This document shows, one piece after another, positions 47,160-57,634 of a stretch of DNA of 64,000 nt (position 1 is its first letter; the number at the start of each line of letters is the position of its first letter). The notes beneath the pieces were generated by a model, which searched no databases, had not been told where the DNA came from, and saw only the letters and a list, made by a program, of their open reading frames with translations. Origin of the DNA: Sclerodactyla briareus (lineage: Eukaryota > Echinodermata > Holothuroidea > Dendrochirotida > Sclerodactylidae). Where the stretch lies: NCBI GenBank assembly GCA_026419785.1, contig JAODTK010000599.1, forward strand, positions 62,001 to 126,000. Reading direction: 5' to 3'. The position numbers and the translations under genes were made by a program.

Positions 47160-49320
47160 CTGTTAAAAAGTGATTAAATATCGTTATCAGGGCACTGCCC
47201 CGGACCATGAAGCTAATATTTAGCAAATTCAAACATAATTTGATGCCATCACTAAATCCAGTTTCTATCAGGATATAGATCCATATCAACTATCGCTGGC
47301 ATCAGGTGCTTCGCCGCCTCGCTGAAGCTAAACTCGGCGTTTCTATTGGTTTGATAGAGTATCAGCCAATCTCTTAAACAGCATACGGATCAAGATCATT
47401 TGGAGAGAAGATTTGCCTACTTCTCGAATCAGAATACCGTAGGTGATATGGCTGTTGTGATTTCGGTGATAGGCCCGCGAAACCTTTGTCAGTTTGCTTC
47501 ATCTTCGAGTTCCCTTCTGGTGTTCTGGACACCGTGCTAACAAAGTACCCAAAACGATTTGGAAGCATATGTGCGAACACTACATGTCTGTAGCTAGAGC
47601 GAAATAGCTGATGAAGACCTCGAGTGACGATTGGTGAGTTCAATAGTGTCTGTTACTGGAAGTCCTTCGACCTTTCAGTCAGAAAGGTGTACGAGCCCCG
47701 AGTCGTGAATCACGCCTTCTCCTCTGCCGAGTAAGCAAGACGAGTGGCTTAATCGTCGGTGGGCTCCACGCTGGAACTTTTCAATTTGTTGATGAAAAGT
47801 GTGCGCATTGATCCCACTCTCTTCGTCCAAATATTTTAACCAACACAATTTGTATAGTCACGGGAATCATACAGATTGGATATACTGCCAAAAAGCCGTG
47901 TATTACTCTCGCGCCAACAAATTTCTCTGAAAGATCATTTCGTCTGTTTAGAGGGTTCCAATAATAACCCAATCTTTTGCATCATCATTCTAATACATAC
48001 TTCCAAGCGGTTTTAATCCTCAGGGGATGTCGCCATAGGCTGCTCCAGGGTTATTTTCATCCACCGAGACTGATCTCGTAATCGCCGACATAAGCAAATA
48101 CCGCACTCTATCCGAATGTAACTGAACCATTACCCACAGTTTAAGCTGGTTGATTATGGGTCTATCTGGCTTGGTTTGATTATCAGTTCTATACACTGAT
48201 TGAGTTGTCTGAAAAACAGAGAGAGTTATAGCTCGATGTATTATAAGATATAGGCACATTTGGCGCCGTCCTGACTTCAAACCCCAAAATAGAATGGTCG
48301 TCCTTGATTCGGATTTAATCCTTCGTCGCTGGCACTCTTGGTGGTTTAAAGAATTTCAAAACGAAGCCAGGGGGACTGGACATCGAGATCTCGAGGTATA
48401 TAATGCAGTTCATCTTTACAGGCATGTTAATGACCGATTACATCAATTCTGAGAAGTGTTGAAAGTGTCGCTGTGACTCAATATAACACCGCGGAGTAGC
48501 GACGGTTTGTCCTTAATTTATCTGTGGGGTTTTTATAAGAGCGTTTCACAGCCTGACAGCATTTTCACGAGTAAACTAGGAAAAAAAAATACAGACAGCA
48601 AAAATGTCGTTCGAACGTCCAGCAGAAAGGCGCAGGTACCATTGTGAAGCCTGGTATGACCGGACCTGAATACATCTCGATCACACAAGTGGTAAGCCGA
48701 CGCACTATCACAGTCCAGCCACTTCGCATAAAATGCCTAATTGTTATCATTAAAGGTGCAAGTTTTCTTTATGTTTTCACGTTTCCCACGTTCCCGCATA
48801 GCTACACCACGACACGGGAATGTTCGACGTCTACTTATCGAATGTCCCTAATTGTCCATTACCCGCCTATAGTACGTAATTCGGGCCCCAGATACCCCAC
48901 TGGGGTCATGATTGCCGTCTACTTCTATTATGGATTTTACTCCAGAAACCAACTTTCTGGATGACTGGGTGCAATCTGAAACACCTCTGACTGGTTGTTT
49001 ACTTGGTGATTACATTAGCTGGTTTAGCATTAGAAGGCAAATAGAACTGCTGTAAGACTGATAATACTATAACACAAGAAATACCATCTGATGTTACTTA
49101 ATGACGGACTTTCCCCTGTTTTCTCCTCTTGCCTTCCCCTTGAGATGGTTTTCCACACACCCGTTCTTCCTCTCCTACAGAATCATCTAGTATTTGTTCA
49201 ATGACTTGCTCTTGAAACAGGGGGAAATTGCCACGGTTCACCAGATGAGATTCCAGGTGACATTTTATAACAAGGAAGAGAGAAGGCCGTATAGAACCCT
49301 GGGGTCGTCATCTATTCATC
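47160..49320. repeat. Macro-repeat, series 2, copy E
   Basis: Collinear with 29755-31560, including the GAGTATCAGCCA, GTGACGATTGGTGAG and CGCACTCTATCCGAATGTAA anchors and the recurrent block at 48245-48400. Beyond that, CACGGTTCACCAGATGAG at about 49232 resembles the GACGTGGTTCGCCAGATGGG block of copies B and C, so series 2 and series 1 share a common plan. Confidence 0.7.
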
Positions 49321-49384
49321 ACTCCATGACTTCTTAAGCCCACAAATTCAAGGCCCAATTGACCATTAATATATGGCAGATGTT

Positions 49385-49660
49385 GATTCAAAATAAATGA
49401 GAACAAGTTAGTATTTCCAACGCAGCCAATTGCGATATCAAGCGGAGAATGTATGGTAATTTATGCAGGTAATTTACAAATCTTGAAGAATGTGGTACTG
49501 GAATGAGTTTTGGATTAACGACGCCAGTTATAATGAACGGAAACGAACAGGACGGAGACGAACGAACTAACGGACGAACGGACGGAGAGACATGATGAGT
49601 TGTAGAGCTGCTCATCGACAGCTAAGAACGGCCGACAGGAATGTTCATATGTTATCCAAA
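49385..49660 (-). mobile_element. Hairpin-ended element, copy 3 (inverted, truncated)
   Basis: On the minus strand this reads TTAGCTGTCGATGAGCAGCT, CTACAACTCATCATGTCTCT, then CCGTCCGTTCGTCCG repeats and CATTATAACTGGCGT, matching the 5' ends of the copies at 19555 and 41214. The 3' hairpin part is missing. Confidence 0.55.
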
Positions 49661-49874
49661 TACATCTTTCAACAGGTCGTTCATCCGTACCCGTTCCCCC
49701 CGTTCCTAATCCGAAACATTAAATCATGAGTCCATGATTACTTCATCTGACCTGGCTAAAGTTTGAGTAAGCCACACGTCTATACATCAACTAATGCATC
49801 TATGAATGAATTTGAATCGTGGCACGTTTTGTTTATAATCTTCTCAGACTTCAGATCATTTTTCACTCAATGAA

Positions 49875-51800
49875 AAACAATAGGATTTTTTTTTTTTTTC
49901 AAAGAAAAGTTATTCCACCTAATATCATTCCCTGATTAGGACAATCATTGGGACCGCTTGGAATAGTCAGGTTGCATGCTTATGTATAGGTTACCCTCGC
50001 GCAATCGAATGGTTTCAGACGACCGTCCGCCCTTCCCCGAGACCCCTTGCATCAGATACGTGATTCCCCCTGACAGCGGTAACCGGAGGATGCGGCGAAG
50101 TGAGTCGAAGTGACCCCGGTGCAAAAAAATCCAATCGGCGTTTCAGCCCAAACCGTGAGGTTCCCAAGCCTCATTAGAAGTAGCAAGACTGTGAAGCATG
50201 TAGAGTCAAATAAACGGAGCTTGTTCGTTTGCTCCAGATAACGCGACGCCACACACCACTATCTTAGTGATTTGATGTCTCCATATTGCCCGTCTGAGGC
50301 GTTTAATGACCTCAGGTCGCAAGAAGTGGAGTCATAAGGACAATGCCGGGGTAAAAACGAATGACCCGTGCCGGTGCTTCTGATCCACCGACTCGCAGAA
50401 ACGTTGGACCTCCACATCCACAGTCCACGTCGCGTGCCCTCAGGTCTTCCCCCATTCAATAAATTAGCAACTGAATAACACTGTACGGAATTGACGAAGT
50501 ACCTCTCATACAAACATTACAATGTGTGTGAAAATCGCCGTATTAAACCTGACACCGGACTAACAAAAAGATCCAAACATGACCACTTGTGTATTGTCAG
50601 TCAGCTTGCCACATAATCAGATTATGATATTTGAGACGAATAACTTAGTTTTCCCCAGAATAGATGCAACATAGATACCTCACTTGTGCATTCATTTCGC
50701 CTTTGCAATCTGTGACCTCCCCCTCCCCCCTCCCCCCTCCCCCCTCCCCCCCCCCCCCTCATCACTGTCCATGGCCAGGATGATAATGCGTGTGCCGACG
50801 TTCCGGTCGATTGCCCGATGAGTGGACGCAGATGAACATGTGAGCTTTTGTGATGAAAGGGAGGGGCGCAGATATTAAAAGCCAGGTGGGCACGAGTAGG
50901 TAGCTGCATATTACACTGGAAGCGGATGTAATTCGCTGAAGACAATGGTTACCACGGTCATCTATTTTCGTGTGTGGTGTTGAGAGGACGAGCTTTCTGT
51001 TCGTGTCTTCAACGTCTTGCCAGGACAAGTGAGATCTAGGACAACAAGTGAACTCAACCCGGTGATGAAGCTGAAACCAGTCATCCGAAATTGAATCGAT
51101 ACTAGTTTCAAACAAATGGGGTTCATACTACAAGTCACATGAATCGCACAGAATAGATTGATTGAGAAATCGGGTTCTCCACTTGCAGGCCAGCACTTCT
51201 GCTATGACATTCTCGCGTTCTGATATTAAGGCGTATACGGTTCCCTAATACGTGGACCTATCGGCATCACCTTGTTACACATACGCCACCGCGGTGGTAA
51301 ACTATCCTAAGAGTATCTCTCGCTGTTAGCATCTTCGTATTTATTGCGTGCCCAACGCTTGCAAACACCACATGGGAAGAATACCGTGATGATCACCGGC
51401 ATAAGCAAATAGCCGCACCTGAAAGTTTAATGAACAATCGCACCTGGGGAAAAACCCTTTTGTACAGTTTGTGTTGTTCAACTGAGAGTTCATCTGCTTA
51501 GTTCTATATTTTTTGCACGAACTGATTGGAATATCGGGGGAAAACAAGAGGAATTCATCACTCACAGTGAGTGTACATCAAGCACTTCCGGCGTTAACCG
51601 TCTGACCTTACCAGCAGCTTGCGTAACATAAGTTGATATTGAAAAGCCCGATATAGAATTGTTTTTTTTGCGTTCATCCTCCGCCCTGGTAGGCCAAGTC
51701 TAAATGAACTCGCTGCCATACTCGGGCGTCAAAGAATTCTTAGAAAGCTTTCGTCAGAGGATAAGAATGCCTTTCATTATGGAGAGACGGGGTCGTGAGC
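49875..51800. repeat. Macro-repeat, series 3, copy F
   Basis: Anchors at 49875-50015 (ACAATAGG, TTACCCTCGCGCAATCGAAT) match 35185-35330, and the recurrent block follows at 51535-51760 (GGGGGAAAACAAGAGGAATT, AAGCCCGATATAGAATTG, CATCCTCCGCC). A C-rich run with T interruptions lies at 50717-50759. The sequence in between is unassigned. Confidence 0.5.
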
Positions 51801-51822
51801 AATCTCTTGTAATTATATCCCC

Positions 51823-52555
51823 ACTTCGGGGATATTATGGTTTTGGCAGCGTCGTCTCCGCGCCGCCGCGCGTCCGCCGGAAGATTATCGTGTTAACGCA
51901 ATAACTATCTAATGCAATGTCCGATTGACATGAAACTTCGCATACATGTTCGCCCTTACGAAATCTCGGATGAGTTCGAATGTGGGCGTCACAGCACCAC
52001 TCTGGCGGCAGCCACCTTGGATTTTCAACAAAACTGAATCTATAGTGTTCGTACAATAAACTCCCGGGCCTTGTCGGACCCATATGAAACTTTGCACACA
52101 TTGATCGTCAGTGGGCGTCGCCCGACTGCTCTGACAGTCGCCATTTTGGATTTTTGCGAAACTGAGTTTTTCACTGATTTGATATGGTTTTTTTTTCTTC
52201 AAACTTTGCACACATGATCACGTAATGAAAATTTTGAATGGGTGAAACAGTCTGACGGCGCTCAGACGGCGGTCATTTTCTTTTTGCGATTTTTTTCTCT
52301 CACTTATTTGCGCGTTTTGAAGCATGGCGATCATTTTCAGACCAAGTTTTTGTTTTCGCTCCTACGACCCCATCTGGTAGCCATTTTGAATTTCTGCAAA
52401 AATGGATTTTCCTTTCGGGGGTGAATTTTTTTTTTTTTTTTTTTTTTTTTGGGGGGGGGGACTATTTTGGCTTCCCTGGGTCATAAATCCCCTCCTGATA
52501 AAAAACAAACAAGGCGGACAATGTCATCCTCTGATTGATCGATAGTGGGGATATT
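51823..52555 (+). mobile_element. MITE-like element with TATCCCC ends, copy 2
   Basis: The left end TATATCCCCACTTCGGGGATATT is a hairpin; the right end is ATAGTGGGGATATTC (about 52543). ATATCCCCAC and GTGGGGATAT form a terminal inverted repeat. Three or four diverged units of about 130 bp (AAACTTTGCACACAT, GCCATTTTGGATTTTTGCGA) fill the body, with a T-then-G run at 52426-52460. It follows the recurrent block, as the copy at 26350 does, and both have the sequence GGCGGTT(T/C)ACCCGCC just beyond the right end. Confidence 0.6.
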
Positions 52556-52599
52556 CAGGTTGGCGGTTCACCCGCCAGGCGATGTCCAGTCATCATTGA

Positions 52600-53755
52600 A
52601 GGCATGTTAGTGACAAATGAAATCCTTTCCGATCGCCAGTTCTACTAAAGATGGCTAGAATTTATAGCTTGAAATAAGATATACAGATATTAAGAGCCTG
52701 TGGACCAGCAGAGTTGATTAACGACAAACACAAAACTACGAAGAAAATGTTTCCAATCAGCTTTACCTCTTCTCCATGTATACATGCCAGTATTGAAAAG
52801 GCACACTCTACGAGGAAAATATTCTCGATTAGCTTCAATTATTAAACGTAAATATAAATGCTTTGCTTGTCTATACATGCCATTATCGAAGGAGCACACT
52901 TTGAACAAAATCAGCAGATACTTCCGACAGATGTGGGGCAAATATTAAATCCATTGATAAACATAGTGAGTTTGAATAGTTCTTAGTATTATCTTTGGAT
53001 TGAGATGCAGAAATTACTTCTCTGTAAAAACTCCGTTTGTGGAGAACATTCCTTGTAGGAATTTTCATTGTGAAATCAATTATTATAGCTCGGTAACAGG
53101 ACAGGCGAGAAAAGAGAGCAAAGATATTTCGCGTTTTAGTGGGAAAATCAACCCAAAATTCCGCCCTACTATTTTCACATAAGAAAATGCACAATTTTGT
53201 TCAACATTACGCTGGGCGCATGGTTATAACAAGTATCATTCCAAATACAATAATCATGTAGCAGTATATTGCATTGAAACCCCCTAATTATTTGTCTTCA
53301 CCAGTGCATTTGCAGAGAGGACGACATTAATCTTGGGGAAAAATCGAGAAGGATTTAGGCGACATGTTTCGCATTTCCCCGAATTCCCTGCATGTTATTG
53401 AGCTGTCTTATATGGGTTATATTTAATTGTCTTGAATCTTGAAACCCATAATGGCTCACGGGAGCATTGAGTGGTGATACATGTATTTAAATGTCATCAG
53501 TGTCTTCGCAACCCCATCATGCCCTCGGTAGCAAACAATTTATAGAGCGTAGGGCTTAAGGTTAACCAGTTCACCATTCTCAATGTTGTCACTCGATACT
53601 TCTACTCGTCATTCTGATGATAAACCCAGGTGGAATGTTGACAATAACATTTCGGGGAGATGAACATTAAACATCATTGGGAGGAATTTCTTCTGGATTG
53701 GCCTGAAGTGTTATCGGGTTTGAATTCTGTAGACTCATCTGCTCATGGTGTGCTT
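52600..53755. other. Non-coding stretch
   Basis: AT-rich sequence with no recognised gene; the open frame at 52883-53194 on the minus strand is unassigned. The stretch 53319-53345 resembles 45395-45425. Confidence 0.4.
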
Positions 53756-53759
53756 CTCT

Positions 53760-54125
53760 TGATAAAGTTTAGGGTCATGAATCTGGGAGAAACGTCGAGA
53801 AGAACAAAGTGCCCTGTTGGATGACAAGGGATGTTTTTCTAGCGATGAAAAAGCGAAAATTGTGGCATGCCACATCTAGATCAGTTCAGAGCACAACGAA
53901 AGTTCAAGCAGTTAGTTTCTGGTGCCAAATTCCGATCTTGCGAGGCAGATTGCTAATAAATTTAAGAATAATCCTCATACGTTTTTAACTTATGTTAGAG
54001 GTAAGAAGGTGCTGAAAGACAGTATTGACGAGAGGCACGATCAGCGATAGTGGATAGATAGGATATGTCTAGGGCTCTCAACAAATATTTCTCTTCGGTT
54101 TTAAACAAAAGGAGAACTTGGATAT
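53760..54125 (+). mobile_element. LINE fragment, endonuclease to RT linker
   Basis: Pieces in order on the + strand: NKVPCWMTRDVFLAMKKRKL (about 53797-53857), FRAQRKFKQLVSGAKFRSCE (about 53885-53945), NKFKNNPHTFLTYVRGKKVL (about 53956-54017), KDSID, and then NKYFSSVLNK-like text near 54085. This is the linker between endonuclease and reverse transcriptase in CR1/L2-like LINEs (family pattern PWMT..KKRKLW..K.AKR..E..IA-KFKNNPK.FY.YVR-K-KVK). The frame breaks at least twice. It stops where copy C of the macro-repeat begins. Confidence 0.75.
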
Positions 54126-54184
54126 TTTAAGGATTCTGCATAATAAGTTGGATTAGCATAAATAGAAGAGCAAGGCCTTGTTGG

Positions 54185-57100
54185 TGGTGTCAGGCCTGAT
54201 TTCCCTATTGGTTACATCCATCTTCTCGATTATTAGTAAAATGTTCCGCTGTATTTCGGTAGTTTTCCTCGTTTGTAATTTATTCGCTCCAGAATCATAA
54301 ACACCGTCTTTATTAGACGATGCTGCCCTCAATCCCCCATTCGTCAATATTTCGCCTCATACTGTCGATCGTATTCAGCTTTGCGAAAGCGTTTCTCAGT
54401 GATATGGCGTCCAACCTACGGATTTCAATGCGGTATTGGCGGGTTTCTTCAGAAGAAATACTGCGGGTACTGACACCAGCTCTAATCCAGTTAGAGGTGA
54501 GATGATGAAGGACATAAAGATTGCAGTTCGTCCTACTATGTAATAGATTTCCTACTTTATTTTGAGACCTATAGACCTACTAATGAAGGTTTGAAGGTAC
54601 CAACTGTTCGACATGGCTCTTGGCTCAATCGACAAGTTACATTTTGTCTTCGCAATAATGATTGTCGCCGTAAATCGCTGGCATTCTCCTGACCTTATAG
54701 TAGTTTCTCATGATGCTGGCAATATTTTGTGAACTTCTTCCGAATAAAGTCCTCATTTCTTTGAAGAAAAAAAAGCCTCGTTGTCACTTATTTAGAGGGA
54801 ATTTCTCGTGAGACTACATTAATCGACACGATACATGATTAGGGGAGTTGATATGATCTATATTTTAGCTACGTGCAAATAGAGAGCCAAATTGGGAACC
54901 CCAATCCAATTATGGTAGCCTAAACCCTGTTTGCACAATGGACGTGCTAGTAAGCAAGATGCATTAGTACTTTCTTATTAGAGACAGGGGGGGGACGGCG
55001 CTGAACACAGGATGGTTGCGGTCAGTTTTCCGAGACAATTCACATCGTTAGCCGAGGTTGCTTGTTTACGATGACAGATTCTTCAGGTAACCTCCACATT
55101 AATAACAGTTTCTAAGCGAGCAGTAATCTCTATGATACTAAACCAGTTACCTCTACAAGGTAATTCACAACGCCACCCTTTCCGATGATTAACCCTGCCT
55201 TACTTTCCAACATCCAACAGATTTAGCCTTGAGAGAATCGCACTGAACATAGGCTTATCGCTGAGAAAAACCCGTGTTTTCCGGCTGCGCCAGCTTCTAA
55301 ATTTCCTATGTGATCCTTTATTGAGCCCCCATAGCGGTAGACTATAATCAATACCCCCAAAGGCATTGCATCATTATACTACTACATGCGCCACCGGCGT
55401 TACTATCTTCAAAGAACCAGTTAGGTTTTTTTTTTTTTTTTTCATACCGCATTCACCTTCAAACCCCCCCCCCACATGGAGCGGACAGATCTCTTCATTG
55501 CCGACCTGCCGACGAAGGCAGCGCTTTCGAATCGATCGCCGCCTAGCAAGATCTCATCACCCAAAGAAGTATATCAGAACACTTTCGGCATGTGCTCCTT
55601 GGAACCGCAATTACATATATGGTATCGGTATATCATTCCTGCTCCTATTAATTGAAAAGAACAGTCTCCTATATAACCTGGCCAAACACCTCTCTTGAAT
55701 CGCCAAATACTACGAACGACACCCCATCCGTAAAAATAATGGAAACCTGTCCTCGACGCATTCTCTGTGACATATTCCTCATCTTCATTGTATTATGCTA
55801 TTCTCACATACATCACCACCAGCGGTTACTGATCTTTGAAAGAGCTCGTCGCGGGCGGCCAACACCCACCGGTGCGGACGAATGTCTCAATCGCCGACAT
55901 GTACAAACAGACGCGTTCGAATTAAACCACTGCGTTTCCATAAAACAATTTTGCATAGTTCAAGTTGTTTGGTTAAACATCTAAATGGCTTAGTTCGACT
56001 ATCATTCGCAATGTACCGATCAGAATTTCGGGGAAAACAAGTGGAAGCCATCAATCAAAGTGAGCTGTGGATATCAGGGACGGTCGGCGTCATCCTGACT
56101 AGCACTTGGTGGAATAGTGATATTGGAAACCCCGAAATAGAATTGTCATCCTTGGTTTGGAGTATAAATACCATTCATCTTGTATAGCCTAGTCTTCATG
56201 GTCCTCCGCCGACAATTCATGACTAAAGAATTCCGAAACAAAGCTGGTGGAATGCTTTCCACGTACTGAACGTGGTTATGATCAATGACATTAGGCGCAG
56301 TGGTCGCTGTATCACGTCGATCATAATATCCAGTTATGACTGACTGACTGAAGAAGTCAAACCTGGTTATATTTGCGGCGGTTCGATCTCTGCAGGTATT
56401 TTTTTTCAGAGTGTATCGCAGCATATCCACAGGTAACTAATCGTAAACACGCATACCCATTCATCCGACGTATTATAGTTCCTTATATTATTGCGTTAAT
56501 GTTGCTCGTTAATCTTACACTCCTATACTACAATACACTGAAGTGGTTCATCAGTGGATTTGAACTGTCGATATGAACGGGAGAGATGAATCACTCGGCA
56601 AGCATGACGAATTACAAAGGGAGCCTAGGAAGTCAGGAATGGGTTGGGTACAATAATGGGTACCCAAAATGCCAGGGGCGAATGGGAGTGGGTCGTGCTG
56701 AGACCTGGTTGTTTGGACAGAGGCGGCCAGGTATATGAAGTTTTCTCTCAGATGTGCACTTATTAGTGAGTGATTGATCTATACTAGATACTGTTAACTG
56801 TTTATACTTAAATGTATATCTAAATATTGGTCTAACATCTCTTAGGGAACACTTCTTCAAGTGCTCATATCAACAATTGTTTTCTGCATATCGAGGAAAA
56901 TTCAGCTTCCCCCCCCTCGCATAGACTCTATTATAACCTGCCCCAAGATCACTTTATGGTTTATTTGCTGTCAAGTACATGGGGAACGATTCTTCTTTGA
57001 TATAGGTTTAACCCAGAACGACTGGATATTAGATACTGTCGCTTCACTGTTTTTATATTCAATGTGTATGTGTACCCATGTAAATACTCCTATATCTTTT

Positions 57101-57630
57101 ATGGAACACTCCTACAAGTGTTCATGTCTGTCACAGTTTGCAGTTTTAGATGACAGGACCAATTTGCATTTCAGCCAGGTAGTTTAATTTTTCAGTCGCT
57201 GTTAATAGACATGTAAACAGATTGGTGACCATGCGTATTAATGTATTCATTGGTAAATAAAACGAGGAATACCATCTGTTCGTCGTTTCTTGATGGCGAA
57301 TGGACAAAGCCTGGCGCTTACTTTCTCTTTTCTCAATTCGTTGCCTTTATCGGGTCGCGGGGTCGCCGTTCCATCATTGTTATATGCCTGGTCGGCTCTC
57401 TGATGAACTACCTCCAGTTTTCTTTCTCTGCGGTTTCCTAGGAGAGACTTTTAAGCTGTCCATGTCTCCTCCCAGATCTAACCTGTTCTGGTATTCGCTC
57501 TCAAAACATAGAACACTGACTTGGTTCGCCAGATGGATATGAAGTACCAGGATAGTTTACAATTAGACCGAAGTAGGGTAATTCCGGAGGCAGTGGCATA
57601 TTGAACACAGCAGGGGCAAAATTGACAATT
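54185..57630. repeat. Macro-repeat, series 1, copy C
   Basis: Collinear with copies A and B and without most later insertions: AGGCCTGATTTCCC (54193), GTAGTTTTCCTCGTTTGTAA (54261), CTCTAATCCAGTTAGAGG (54480), 54700-54960, ACCAGTTACC (55143), TCTTCATTGTATTATGCTAT (55782), the recurrent block at 56030-56310, ATCCACAGGTAACTAATCGT (56426), GAGGCGGCCAGGTATATGAA (56720), and GAACACTGACTTGGTTCGCC (57511) to CATATTGAACACAGCAG (57597). It is the shortest and least interrupted copy. Confidence 0.72.
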
Positions 57631-57634
57631 GAGC

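Noticed and set aside
57241-57441. GRRSIIVICLVGS-like text suggesting a transporter of the major facilitator type
   Set aside because: It is a single short motif, not preserved in copy B, and has no flanking helices or other family motifs.
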